The notes: a model not told the origin generated them from the sequence alone. A DNA stretch of 64,000 nt from Rugalucina vietnamica (GCA_964017185.1 OZ024878.1:4030151-4094150), one strand, 5' to 3'. Shown: positions 12,724 through 22,436, counted from the first letter of the stretch. Numbers and translations are program-made.

Positions 12724-15700
12724 CAATTTTTTTTTCCATTTATACCAGGATGGCGAGAAGCATGCCCGTCGTGGTTACTGGGGTGATATTCTTGTCAGTC
12801 CGTATGTGGCCCTGGGTATTGAATGTGAGGAACAGTCCTTTTTCAAGAAGAGTAACAAGCAATTCACCAGTGTAAGTGGGATATTCATACCAGTCTATGC
12901 ATTCTTGGAGAAAAGATCAAATAACTGTCATTGATTTTTGTTTAAATTATATGGTACTTAGCCCAGTTTTCATGGGAGTTCCAGTTTTCGTGGTATACAT
13001 GTATTTCAGCTGAAACTGTATTTTCTCACAAGTCGTCACGTTTATTGGCGTCTACCATCCACATTGTGCAAGAAAAATAACAAAGATTGTTATGAGAGTT
13101 GTTCAATATTTTTCATTGATTTGAATCTAAATATGGGACTTATGCTTTATTCAAAATGGGTAGACCTCTTTAAAACGTTTTCAGTATCACACCAGACAGT
13201 GAAATATTTTCAAAGATACTTATTTCAATTTACAAGGTGCATTAAAATAATGAAACATTAAAATATGACAATAATTTTTTGAAGCATTAAAATTGACAGT
13301 CTGTTTTTAATGACCCACGAATTCTGGTGACGTCAAAGATCAATATGTCATACAAAATGGCATCTGTGAAAGCAATAAACAGAATTGTAATGAAAAGCTA
13401 AACTGGACATTAAATACCAAGGATTATTATGCATCATTCCATATTAATTTAAGATCTGACCTGTTTATATCACACTGGAGTTGCTGTTGAATTATTAGTA
13501 CCACGAAAACTGGACCAACCATCATAAATTTAAAAATCTTTAAATGTCTACTTTCCTATTGTGCTTGACATCTTTGTGTTTGTTTGACACCTACCAGATG
13601 GCCACCTTTCTGGGAAAGAGTTTGTCATCTTGCTCCTAATATATTTGGTATATTTTATGTGATCTCTTCCAGTTTGTTGTTTCCTGCCTGGTGTCTGTGT
13701 TGGGATTTCGTCAATTCTTGGCTTTGTAACCTTTGGTTCGCTTTTTCTTGCAGTCAGCCAGTCATATTGCGGAGTACAATGTATTATCAATGTTTCACGA
13801 GATCGCAACAAAAACAAAGTATGTGCCACCTGAACCACAGAAAGAACCAGAAAAAGAGAAAGAAGGACCAAAATTGAAAGGTGATTTATATTGAGATGTC
13901 TTCTAAATATTTGACTGAATTTCAAAGTAAATATCAGTCAGTAGAGTAACTGTGTTTCATGCATTGGTATGAAAACAGCTAGTGTCAAGCAATTGGTAAT
14001 TAGACTTAATTTGCTCATTTCCTCATTTTAAAATGAAAATTATAATGGACCCATACAACGTTGTTATAAAGACATTGTGGTCACTCTTCATCCAGAGATC
14101 ACAGAAGAAGATGAAGAAGAAGCAGAAGAGAACTCGTCAGACAGTAAGAAGGAAGAAGTGTTGAGAGAGTTACAGGAAACAGAAGAGACTGATAAAGGTG
14201 GAGGGAAACAGCAAGAGGAAAGCTATGGTAAACTTTGTGACACCATTTGAGCCATCTTGTGGGAAAACCAACAATGTGGTTCCCGGACAGGTCCGACACA
14301 AATCAGGCTCTACAAGCACAGAAGATGGCTAGAGACTTGAAATTTTGGATTAAGAAAGTAGAGGAATTGTACTATCCGTGTAGCGAAAACAAAGGCGCTG
14401 ATCAGCTTCGCGGTTTTCCGCGAAGCTGATCTGCGTCTTTGTTTTCGCCTATGCAAATTGTTGGTTTTCTCATGAGGCTGCTCATTTGTTTTTGAAGTCA
14501 TTGTGTCATTAGTGTTCTTTTTCATTACCTTTTTTGATTTAATTGATTGTCACTATATTTGACACAGTATATGATGTATTGTACAGGAAAGACTGTACAA
14601 GTTGAAGTAAAACTCAGTTCCTTTAAGAGCAATGAAAGAATTTATGCGAAAGGGGATGGACCATACCACAGCTTTGGCTATTGAAGCCTCGTCAGTGACC
14701 CTACAAGTCTGGCAATATGGAGCCAGAGAAAATAACTGCAATTTTGAAAATTTCAACTAGACAGTCAACACATTAACGGGTTAATCCAAATAGAGCAAAA
14801 CAATTTAAACATGTTTAGACGAAATGTGTATCTAAACTGATCATAAGGCATATCATGTATTTAAGTTGTGAAAGAAGCCAGGGTTTGCCTTATAATGATT
14901 AGTCAAAGAAAGTAGCTACAGTACCCTTTTACAGCTCTGGTATGGCACAGCCAAGCCTCAAATCTGCATCCTCAGCCAACCTGCCAATCTAGAGGCAGAC
15001 ACTCCACCATGTGAGCTAGGGCCCATGAAAGCTAAGATAGACTACGAACAAGTAGAACTTGTGTGGATCTACTTTGCATCACTGTGATGGTCAGTTTGGT
15101 TCTATGTTAATCTTTTTATTTCAGTTGCCATGTCACTAGAAGATGTTACTGTATCATTCCTGCCATTAGCCTCATTGTTAGACCTTCCTAAGAAAGGAAA
15201 ATATCAGAAACTCTTTCATATCATCTACTTCTCAAACAGGTAAATATGGTTTTAATATTTGAGCCGCCTCATGGGAAAACCAACAATGTGGTTTCCGACC
15301 AGGCCCGACATAAACCGACCTGTATAGTCACAGAACAGAGCTAGAATCTTGAAATTTCGGATTAAAGTATAAGAGGAACTGTACTATCCGAGTAGTGAAA
15401 ACAAAGGCGCTGATCAGCTTCGCGGTTACTCTGCGCCTTTGTTTTCGCCTAGGCAGATTGTTGGTTTTCCCACGAGGTGGCTCATTTCTAAGATTAGTTT
15501 GATTTGGTTTTGGCTTAACGTCAGACTTACATAGATGAAACAATGGACAAGAAAAATATAAATTATCAACAAAATGTACTGCCATGTTGGCAAATTTTGA
15601 GGAGTCCTTTTGTGGAGTGATTACTGAGCTGTTAACTAAATAGACCAGATGGCAGAAAGCATATCTCCTCACATCGGGTGAGTTTTTAGCTCACCTGAGC

Positions 15701-18656
15701 CGAAGGCTCACAGATGAGCTTATAGTATACCCATGCTCTGTCGTCCGTCCGTCCGTCCGTCGTCCGTCCGTACGTCCGTCGTCCGTCATCCACAATTCCA
15801 AAAATCTTCTCCTCTGAAACCGCTTGGCCAATCAAAGCCAAACTTCATGTGGAGCATCCTTAGGAAGGGGGAACAAAAGTTTATATAAATGGTCCAGGTC
15901 ACATGACCAAGATGGCCACCATGGCTATAAATAACAAAAACCTTTAAAAATCTTCTTCTCCAGAACCAGTGGGCCGATTTCCACGAAACTTGGTATGTAG
16001 CATTGGGGATGCGGGCCCATCATAGTTTATATAAATCATGACCCTAGGATGACCTTGACCTATTTTACGGCAAGGTCAGCTTAGGTCGCCAATGCATTTG
16101 AATGGGAAAAAATGGTAAAATGCTATTTAATGGGTGAAACTTACTGGGAATAGGCAAATGGACAGAAGATTAACCTTAATGGAAAATTTTAGCCCCTGAG
16201 GGGTTGTCTGCCCCTGCCCCGGGGCTATATACATGTATATGACCATAATATTGAAACATCTTCTTCTCTGAAACCGCTAGGCCAATCAAAGCCAAACTTC
16301 ATGTGGAGCATCCTTGGGAAGGGGGAATGAAAGTTTATATAAATGGTCAAGGTCACTTGACCAAGATGGCCGCCATGGCTATAAATAGCAAAAACGTTTA
16401 AAAATCTTCTTCTTCAGAACCAGAAGGCCTATGATTTTCAAACTTGGTATGAAGCATCTGGGAATAGAGCTCTACAAAGTTTATATAAATCATGATCCTG
16501 GGATGACCTTGACCTATTTTACGGCAAGGTCAACTTAGGTCGCCCATGCATTTGAATGGGAAAAAATAGGAAAATGTAATTAAATGGCAGAAAACTTGCT
16601 AGGAATGAGCAAATGGACAGAAGATTTATGCTTATGAAAATATTTTAGGCCCAGGGGTTGTCTGCCCCTGCCCCGGAGCTATATACATGTGGATGACCAT
16701 AATATTCAAACAGTTTTTTCTCAGAAACTGCGTAGCCAATCAAAGCCAAACTTTATGTGGAGCATCCTTAGATAGAGGAAAAGAAAGTTTATATAAATGG
16801 TCAAGGTCACATGACCAAGATGGCCGCCATGGCTATAAATAGCAAAAATTTTTAAAAATCTTCTTCTTCAGAACCAGAAAGCCTATGATTTTGAAACTTG
16901 GCATGAAGCATTAAGGAACGAAGGTCTACAAAATTTGTATAAATCATGACACTGGGATGACCTTGACCTATTTCACGGCAAGATCGCCCATGCATTTGAA
17001 TGGAGAAAATTGTTAAAATGTCATTTGAAAGACAAAACTTGCAATTAATTGGCAAATGGACTGAATTTTTATGATTTGAAAAAGACATTGACTCCAGGAG
17101 TTATTCTGACCCTGCCCTAGGGTTATATACATGCATTGTACCATTCTAGTCTAACAAGTTGATTGGTACATGTATATATCTCAGGTCTCAGGTGAGTGTT
17201 TACAGGACCATTGGTCCTCTGTTTTTTGTTTTGTTTTGTTTTTGTTTTTTTTTTTTGTTTTTTCAAAATTTGTTGAATTTCATTGCAATATCAAGTATAT
17301 AGCAACCTAATGACCAAAAATAAACAGCTTTATCACAGTCGGACCGTAAACTGATAAAATGGCTTGGTAGAACCTCACCATTTCGTAACTTTACTGATCC
17401 TAGCCTAATAAACCGGTTTATTTTTTATTTTATGGGGTAGTTATTTACTATTTATATGGGTTTTGAAATAATACAATGCAAGGTTATGAAAGTAGTTCGT
17501 TATTTTTCTTTAGTTTGGTACATCTGTTGAAACCTGAGATCAACCCAATATTTGCTGATAAAGATGTTTATTTTTTATTTTATGGGGTAGTTATTTACTA
17601 TTAATATTGGCTTTGAAATAATACAATGCAAGGTTATGAAAGTACATGTAGTTCACTATTTTTCCCTAGTTTGGTACATCTGTTGAAACCCGAGATCAAC
17701 CCAATATTTGCTGATAAAGCCACAGTTATCATGGAAACTGCAAGGTATGTATATAATAAGTTATTGTCTGCGATTTGAAATAAAGTGAAGCAGGATAAGA
17801 CCTTGATTTTTTTCTTTGTAAGAAAAGATATTCATGCTTGTCATATCATACCACAGGCTTAATGTCATTTGCAGACGGTGAAAAAATAAAATGATCTCAC
17901 CATGCATGATTGGGGACTTTTGTTTGATTTTAATTGGTACCATTTAATGATGTAAAAACATGGCACTGCATTGTCAAACATTTAATATACTTCTCTGAAA
18001 TTGCTAAATTTGTGTAAGAAAATATAAACTGTATTAATTCTAATTAGTGCACATGATCCATTTAGCAATGAGTCACTTATTTTTAGTTATAAATCACAGT
18101 TAGTGCACATGCTTTTCTCCCTAACAATACATAGAGAAGTCATATTTCAACCTCAAAGACAACTGTGCACTAGTTACATCAAAACTGCAGTATTTATGAT
18201 ATTTTGTCAAAAAGGTGGATTCCTCCAAATCAGGTTTTTTCTCATAATGGGGCTCATTAAAACATTTGAGAAAACCAACAATCTGCATATGCGAAAACAA
18301 AGACGCAGATCAGCTTCGCGGTAACCGCGAAGCTGATCAGCGCCTTTGTTTTCGCTACATGGATAGTACACTTCCTATTGTTCCTAAATCCAAAATTTCA
18401 AGCTTCTAGCCTGCTTCTGTGATTGTACAGCCTGATTTGTGTCAGACCCGTTCGGAAACCATGTTGGTTTTCCCACGAGAAGACTCATTTCTTTTCTCCT
18501 TCCAGATACATGTTGGAACTGAAGCTAGAGGAAGTGAAAACATTTGTATCTAAGATAGAAGGACTCGCTAAAGAGGCAGGATGTAAAACTGTTGACAAAA
18601 CATGCCCTGAAAAGGCCAACTTTCTCAAAATGGCCTTTGAAAGGGAAAACAGCTGA
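2947..18656 (+). CDS. DNAAF3: Dynein axonemal assembly factor 3
   Basis: Fifteen exons join in phase: 2947..3013, 6812..6859, 7453..7547, 8426..8519, 9370..9463, 9671..9734, 11039..11124, 11475..11568, 12142..12264, 12749..12871, 13754..13880, 14096..14227, 15125..15239, 17670..17744, 18506..18656. The total is 1488 nt, 495 residues plus stop, and all introns are GT-AG. The protein follows human DNAAF3 along its length: WWGFSPAIDI at the start, FYILENNLEIYARDML, LGVRYDTRLNVFDWDYQMRL, WRNTGVAFEVREADYDVPN and GYWGDILVSPYVALGIE, then the C-terminal LVHLLKPEI and YMLELKLEEVKTF. An acidic Lys/Glu-rich linker (exons 11 and 12) separates the two family domains (DUF4470 and DUF4471). The family (Chlamydomonas PF22) works in the cytoplasm in preassembly of axonemal dynein arms. 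Intron 1 carries a MULE-like element and a truncated CR1. Exon 14 has a partial upstream duplicate. Confidence 0.95.
3088..3845. mobile_element. MULE-like non-autonomous element with 9-bp target duplication
   Basis: The 20-bp terminal arms at 3094..3113 and 3820..3839 are perfect inverted repeats (GGCTATCCGCACGACGGTCG). Each end has extra inverted copies of the CGGCACGACGG motif, so the ends fold into nested hairpins. The 9-mer TCATGCTCC lies directly outside both ends (3079..3087 and 3846..3854). A 9-bp duplication is typical of Mutator-like transposition. The interior is AT-rich, non-coding and has a 32-T run. It sits in DNAAF3 intron 1. Confidence 0.75.
3414..3445 (+). repeat. Poly-T tract (32 T)
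   Basis: This is an uninterrupted T run inside the MULE-like element. Its length is unreliable in any assembly. Confidence 0.9.
3855..4840. other. DNAAF3 intron 1, unassigned stretch
   Basis: I recognise no gene here. The sequence is AT-rich, with a GC-richer patch at 4140..4200 and several TGACGTCA-like half sites (near 4210, 4288 and 4332). It may be older transposon remnants. Confidence 0.4.
4843..6081 (+). pseudogene. CR1-like reverse transcriptase fragment with one nonsense codon
   Basis: About 413 codons correspond to RT fingers/palm through the C-terminal tail. HAFRKWHSCETQL, DFEKAFDTP, SGVPQGTVLGPLLFS and RLFADDCVCY are all present. One in-frame TAA at 5656 divides it. The missing 5' part (2A motif, PHD fingers, endonuclease) and the stop make it a dead copy. 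Confidence 0.88.
4843..6262 (+). mobile_element. 5'-truncated CR1-like LINE copy
   Basis: The reverse transcriptase and C-terminal part of the LINE at 60041..64000 recur here, with the FADD catalytic motif near 5258..5269. Homology begins within the RT domain, as expected for incomplete reverse transcription. The reading frame is broken once: a TAA at 5656..5658 replaces a serine codon of the intact copy, then the frame stays open to 6081. The 3' tail contains the hairpin CTGGTG...CACCAG twice (6102..6134 and 6209..6242) and ends AAATAAATGAC. It lies in sense orientation in DNAAF3 intron 1. Confidence 0.88.
6263..6811. other. DNAAF3 intron 1, 3' part
   Basis: No gene or repeat family is recognised. 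A short G run lies at 6473..6483. Confidence 0.4.
7072..7338 (-). mobile_element. Palindromic MITE family 2, copy 1
   Basis: The ends are CATTACGAAAACACGCCCATG and the reverse of CATCAGG..AACATGTCCGTG. The centre is a long palindrome containing ATAGATTGTGGGTAC and its complement, flanked by AAAAATAAGAAAA. It lies in DNAAF3 intron 2. Confidence 0.8.
7985..8150. mobile_element. Fold-back MITE (family also at 22280..22436)
   Basis: Two arms of roughly 50 bp around CATTAACATTCGCTAGGTCC are nearly perfect inverse copies separated by a short GC-rich loop. The outer ends AGCGATCAAAAATGATTTT and AAAATCATGTTTGATCCCTA are also inverted. A copy with the same ends lies near 22.3 kb. It would form a strong hairpin in DNA or RNA. 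Confidence 0.75.
8529..8544 (+). repeat. Poly-C tract next to a 5' splice site
   Basis: A 16-C run begins about 10 bp after the donor of DNAAF3 exon 4. Confidence 0.8.
8760..9014. mobile_element. GAGCC MITE copy 2
   Basis: This full copy is flanked by ATTT on both sides. The internal palindrome has an extra tandem repeat of CGCAGATCAGCTTCGCGGT. It lies in DNAAF3 intron 4. Confidence 0.85.
9075..9309. mobile_element. GAGCC MITE copy 3 (opposite orientation)
   Basis: This full copy is flanked by AAAT on both sides. It lies about 60 bp from copy 2 in inverted orientation, so the pair could itself fold together. It ends 60 bp before DNAAF3 exon 5. Confidence 0.85.
9773..10370. mobile_element. 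Fold-back element split by a younger insertion
   Basis: The outer element has arms around GGTCATTTCATATGAAATTTATTAAAC and shares its body (GTGTTAATAC..GTGGTCATAAC, TGACGTTA) with the element at 47695..48146. A second element at 9801..10120 interrupts its left arm. It lies in DNAAF3 intron 6. Confidence 0.65.
9801..10120. mobile_element. Nested MITE with 16-bp inverted ends
   Basis: The ends CAGGGTTAGAAATAAG and CTTATTTCTAACACTG are inverted repeats (15 of 16). CATAT is duplicated directly outside (9796..9800 and 10121..10125), which rebuilds the interrupted fold-back arm. An internal GGGGGCAACC..GGTTGCCCCC hairpin is present. The CAG-type ends resemble hAT elements, but a 5-bp duplication does not fit hAT, so I leave the superfamily open. 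Confidence 0.75.
10658..10936 (+). mobile_element. Palindromic MITE family 2, copy 2
   Basis: It starts CATCAGGAAAACATGTCCGT, contains the GGTACTCTTTAGAACCGCCTCG palindrome in inverted pairs, and ends in the TGCATGGACAAG arm. It lies in DNAAF3 intron 6. Confidence 0.8.
11267..11412 (+). mobile_element. Palindromic MITE family 2, decayed half copy
   Basis: Only the right half is left: GAGGCGGTTCTAATGTG, the poly-A stretch, and the end TTTTCGTAATGA. It lies in DNAAF3 intron 7, next to exon 8. Confidence 0.6.
11884..12006. mobile_element. GAGCC MITE copy 4 (half)
   Basis: The right half contains the internal palindrome and the GGTTTTCTCACGCCATGGCTC end. AAAT lies outside both ends even though the left inner part is deleted, so the deletion came after insertion. 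It lies in DNAAF3 intron 8. Confidence 0.75.
12594..12620 (+). repeat. (TG)n microsatellite
   Basis: This dinucleotide run is interrupted once, upstream of the trinucleotide array. Confidence 0.9.
12661..12723 (+). repeat. (GAT)20 microsatellite before DNAAF3 exon 10
   Basis: About 20 GAT units end 26 bp before the 3' splice site of exon 10. The branch-point zone therefore lies in or next to the array. Translations such as poly-Asp or poly-Met over this run are artefacts. Confidence 0.9.
12983..13513. mobile_element. Possible DNA transposon remnant with 15-bp inverted repeats
   Basis: CCAGTTTTCGTGGTA (12983..12997) and TACCACGAAAACTGG (13499..13513) are perfect inverse copies about 500 bp apart. 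The sequence between them is non-coding. It lies in DNAAF3 intron 10. Confidence 0.5.
14249..14483. mobile_element. GAGCC MITE copy 5
   Basis: This full copy is flanked by ATTT on both sides, 21 bp after the donor of DNAAF3 exon 12. Confidence 0.85.
14935..15025 (-). mobile_element. Possible tRNA-derived SINE fragment
   Basis: On the minus strand CCTAGCTCACATGGTGGAGTG resembles an A-box region. The B box is poor. The support is weak. Confidence 0.25.
15261..15483. mobile_element. GAGCC MITE copy 6
   Basis: It is flanked by ATTT on both sides. One arm of the internal palindrome is shortened. It starts 22 bp after DNAAF3 exon 13. Confidence 0.85.
15687..17224 (+). mobile_element. Hairpin-ended element with three ~450-bp tandem repeats
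   Basis: It starts TTAGCTCACCTGAGC with a TGAGCCGAAGGCTCA hairpin and a (CGTC)n tract. Three units of about 450 bp follow (anchors near 15806, 16260 and 16706), and it ends CTCAGGTGAG and the hairpin AGGACCATTGGTCCT. GCTCACCTGAG and CTCAGGTGAG are subterminal inverted repeats. A miniature copy with both ends but no repeats lies at 20639..20772. I suspect a Helentron-derived non-autonomous element, by analogy with DINE/HINE structure. It lies in DNAAF3 intron 13. Confidence 0.75.
17416..17721 (+). repeat. Tandem duplication containing the 5' part of DNAAF3 exon 14
   Basis: A direct repeat of about 150 bp (17416..17565, then 17566 onward) starts with GTTTATTTTTTATTTTATGG. Each copy includes an AG acceptor and the first ~50 nt of exon 14 (acceptors at 17512..17513 and 17668..17669). 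Only the second copy continues to a donor. In the exon part one synonymous change is seen (CCT/CCC). Confidence 0.85.
18268..18486. mobile_element. GAGCC MITE copy 7
   Basis: It is slightly truncated at the left end, with ATTT outside both ends. It ends 20 bp before DNAAF3 exon 15, so the branch point of that intron probably lies in MITE sequence. Confidence 0.8.
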
Positions 18657-18702
18657 TGAATATTGAGACTGGTTGATATGTTGAACTGTACCTTATGTCT
18701 AT

Positions 18703-18937
18703 GAGCCACGTCATGAGAAAACGGGATTTTTGCCTATGTGAAACCAAAGGCACAGATCAGCTTCGCAGTAATTGGGAAGCTGATCAGCACCTTTGTTTTC
18801 ACAGCATGGATAGTACAATTCCTCATCTTCTTAAATTCGAAATTTCAAGCTTCTAGCCATCTCCTTTGGCTGCACAGGCCGGTTTGTGTTTGACACGGTC
18901 GGAAATCCCAAAGACCGTTTTTCTCGCGTCATGGCTC
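18703..18937. mobile_element. GAGCC MITE copy 8
   Basis: This full-length copy lies in the DNAAF3 3' untranslated region, 46 bp after the stop. The flanking 4-mers are CTAT and ATAT, so the duplication is imperfect. Confidence 0.8.
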
Positions 18938-19153
18938 ATATAATATGTTGAAACAAGCATTGTCATGAAAACTGTTTTGCAAATGCCAGAAACTGAAAGC
19001 CAAAATCAAGTGGACTCTTTGGTTTCGTTATGTGCAATTTTTATAATTTTCAAGGTTCTTCCATTTATGTGTAACTTATTGCATTGATGCATGTATTTCG
19101 GCAGTGATTAATTTGACCAAACACAGCCATTCATATCATAAGATGCTGCTTGT

Positions 19154-20258
19154 ATACTTAGCATCAATGAAAAGTTACAAGTAAATCAGGTTCGATAAAA
19201 CACATGACAATATTTCTTTTGCTCCGGAGTTAGTAGGTTATTCGGCGCCCAGGGATCTCCATCGTCGGGCAGCTTACTCAGTCTGTGAGTCCTGGTTTTT
19301 GATTCATCAGGATGTTTATCATGATTCATTTGTTTGTTCTTGATGATTCATTGACTAGTTAGAGATTCACCACGAGGACCGAATAACTAACTATATGTTA
19401 TGAACCACTGCAGAAGCTGAGGGTGAGGTTATGGCCATGTAAAACCGGTTTAAGCCCGCCAGCAACTTTGTGTTACTGATCGTTCCAAGTCGATACTTCT
19501 GTGGTGGTTCTTTTTGTTTTATGTCTTAGTGTTTAAAATTTTTTTTGTGCTGTTGGCGCCTTATGTATGTTTTCATATTTTTAGTTAAGTTAAGGTAACT
19601 GAGTGGCCACCTATTGGGAAAATAGCTGCTCATTCGGCTTACGATATGTTTCATGGTATAAGTACCTGATTGTTAGTTTGGTTTTTTCCCACCTCGGTTT
19701 TTGGAGTGGGAATCTTTTTCTGATTGCGCCTTTTCCTGATCTTTGCCTACTTGTACCTTTTGATTCATTCTGAATAGAAAACTACCGATACTTAAGCATT
19801 CATTGTCTTGGCATAATGTTGCATCCATCATTGCTATTGAAAACGGTGCTCAGCACAGCTGAATAGATTATACACACTTCTTGACCCATGTCAGAAATTT
19901 CCATTGGTATGTATAGAGAAATGCAAAATTTGGACACTACGTGTAAGTTAGGGCCCCTATCCTGCGACTCATTGGAAAAATTTAAACCAAATTGGTGGCA
20001 TTTTCATTTAGGGTGTTAGAGGTATGGAAAGGCATGCCGATTTGTGAAAATGGGGCTTTCTAGTTCCCAAAAATTTTGAAAATCACAAATTGCATGTTTG
20101 TCACATGCACAATAGTTCGGGGACAGTGGGGGTAGTCACTAAATCAATTTGCCATTGACTAGGATCATGAATGAAACTAAATGTTTTGACAGAAATTTTG
20201 TTTTTCAAAATAATTATCAAAATTTCAGTGGTAGTAACTTTTCATTGATGCTAAGTAT
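19154..20258. mobile_element. Possible transposon with 25-bp perfect inverted repeats
   Basis: Two 25-bp arms, 19154..19178 and 20234..20258, are exact inverse copies around CTTAGCATCAATGAAAAG. Inside is non-coding sequence with a smaller inverted pair (GTTATTCGG near 19234, CCGAATAAC near 19380). No transposase frame is present. No target duplication was confirmed. Confidence 0.55.
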
Positions 20259-20458
20259 AATTATATTGGTAGTATCTCAGATAACAATGGACAAGAACCA
20301 AACAGAAGCTGGATAGCCAGGTTGCCCATCAAACTCTGAACGTCTCAACATCACTGACAACATGCTTACTGGGTTGTCAAATTATTTTGTAAACAAAGCC
20401 AAAATATAAACCAGCAATGATAGTTTTTGTCTTCTTTTCAAGGTAGAAAACAATATAA

Positions 20459-20464
20459 AATAAA
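20459..20464 (+). terminator. DNAAF3: Possible DNAAF3 polyadenylation signal
   Basis: AATAAA lies 1.8 kb after the DNAAF3 stop. It is the first canonical hexamer I noticed downstream, but that would require a long transposon-filled 3' UTR. A variant signal closer to the stop is equally possible. Confidence 0.2.
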
Positions 20465-20638
20465 GATAGCGCTGAAAAGACTTCATTCTGCTTGATGTAT
20501 GGGACATTTTATTTCTCTTGTCAAGCATGGTGGTCTAATGGTAGTGATTAGAGAGATCCTGTGTTGAAACTCACTCCCAACAAAGTGTTTGCTCTATTCC
20601 AGCAATACTGACAAAAAGAAATGACTTGGGTGTTAAGA

Positions 20639-20772
20639 CCAGAGAACCAATGGTCCTGTAAATGCTCACCTGAGATCTACTATATACTGGATTCCATGTT
20701 CTTGTGCATAACCCTGAGTATGAGTATTCTATATGCTCGGCTTTTGAGCCCAATGGCTCAGGTGAGCTAACA
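20639..20772 (-). mobile_element. Miniature copy of the 15.7-kb hairpin element
   Basis: Both ends of the element at 15687..17224 are present in reverse: AACCAATGGTCCTGTAAATG at the left and GGCTCAGGTGAGCTAA at the right. All tandem repeats are absent. It measures only about 134 bp. Confidence 0.75.
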
Positions 20773-21300
20773 AAAATCGAAGGAATAAAACTTTAAACTG
20801 CTTACATTCCATTTATAACTTGATTGTAATAAGATTATGTCTTTCAACATCTATAAATAAATTTAACAAATTCTTTTTTTCTTATTTTTAGTTCCTGAAA
20901 TTTTGTTGCTACCAATGTTAAATCCTATGCAAAGAGAAAATTTCCATATCATATCTGCAGCTCTTAAGAGATGGAAGAGCTGTTTTAGCAGTGATGACAA
21001 GACCTTTTCCTGCATACTTGCACCTCTCACTGCTATATGGAAATGCCCTTAACGCCATTTGTGCTACAGCTCCGCCTCTCGTTTAAATCCATGACAAACA
21101 AAGATTAAGCTGCATTCATTTAAACATGCAATTTATTGTGGCGTTTTCGCAATTAGCCATGCGTTTTTGTTTGTCCTGGGTTTTGTCACAAAACAGGTCA
21201 GTGTATATTTTGAGTGATAGGTGGCATTTGCTCCATTCTACTCACGCAACTCCATGTAAACACTGACCAATTCAAGGACAAGTGGAATATAAAACTTCCC
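20773..21300. other. DNAAF3-DEF8 spacer, unassigned
   Basis: No gene or known repeat is recognised in this AT-rich stretch. Confidence 0.4.
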
Positions 21301-21550
21301 CATGCAATAAACAGATTTATTCTGCTTTAAAAATTGAAAATTTTAAATTGAAAAATTTTGATATTTTTCTTATTTTTGCTCAAAACATAGATTGTGGGTC
21401 GTTATAACCGAGGCTGTTTTAACGAGTACTCACAATCTATGTTTTGGAGCAAAAATAAGAAAAAAAAAATATACCCCTGCCTACCCCTGTTTTGCCATAT
21501 AAAAGTGGGGTTCAAGGGGGTATACATTACACGGACATGTTTTCCTGATG
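21301..21550 (-). mobile_element. Palindromic MITE family 2, copy 4
   Basis: The central ACATAGATTGTGGGT / ACTCACAATCTATGT palindrome and the end ACACGGACATGTTTTCCTGA are present. The left terminus is worn. Confidence 0.75.
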
Positions 21551-21769
21551 ATAGCTCAAAGGCAGTTTACATCTATCCCTGATGTGGTGAATTACATTTT
21601 AATGCTTGATTCAACATTACATGATATAAATGCACAGACAGAAGAAAGTTGAGCTCTCTAAGCTCCTTATATCTCACCCTGCAGTAAGCAGATGCCGTAA
21701 TAACAATGAAGATAGTTTGTTTGTTTGATGACACATCAACCCTGGTAGGTCATAAAATGTTAAATATAT

Positions 21770-21848
21770 ATTTGCATAGATATCCCTGCGCATAGCTGAT
21801 TGAAGAAATATATATTTGCATAGATATCCCTGCGCATAGCTGATTGAA
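21770..21848 (+). repeat. Short tandem duplication
   Basis: AATATATATTTGCATAGATATCCCTGCGCATAGCTGATTGAAG occurs twice in a row, a period of about 39 bp. Confidence 0.8.
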
Positions 21849-22279
21849 GCTGTTTTCAATTGGTCGAAAGCCAAAAACCCATGTTCAAATCAGGAAACTC
21901 GTGTGCCGTTTGAACATGGGTCAATGTCATACATGTGATGAGTTGAAAATTGGCTTTAGGGAGACTTTTCTTTCATTTCAGGGAGGTTTTTTAAAAATGT
22001 ATAGAATATATAGGAAAATTCCTGATCCATTTCAGGGAGACTTTGAATTTTGTTCGAAAAATAGGTATATTTTAGAAGAATTTCATTCAATTTTATGGCT
22101 CATTTCCTGGAGTCTCCCTGATGATGAGGGAGGTATCACATGTCTGGTCAATGTGACGTGATGTCAGTGTGTTCCATAGAAACAAAATGACCGACGTTGA
22201 AGAAGCTTTGCCGTTTTCGGTGAGTTTTGACGTTAAAGTTATTTTCAAGAAATTTTGAGTGAATTAGTGTGAAAATGCA

Positions 22280-22436
22280 AGAATAGCGATCAACCATGGT
22301 TTGTTTCAGTGTTCAAACATTCGCTGGATCACTCGGAAGGTGTTTGAACACGCGGCCTGAGGCATTGTGTTCAAACGCCTTCCTCGTGATCCATCGAATG
22401 CTTGAACATTGAAAACCATGGTTGATACCTATATTG
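22280..22436. mobile_element. Fold-back MITE, second copy of the 7985 family
   Basis: AATAGCGATCAACCATGG at the left and CCATGGTTGATACCTATATT at the right are inverted. Long arms around GTTCAAACATTCGCTGGATC pair with the right half. Confidence 0.7.

Noticed and set aside
12596-12934. ORFs with poly-Asp, poly-Met or poly-Ile runs
   Set aside because: They are translations of a GAT microsatellite. The real coding part here is DNAAF3 exon 10 (12749..12871).
21844-22161. 105-codon plus-strand ORF
   Set aside because: No domain, splice context or similarity is recognised, and it lies among repeats.
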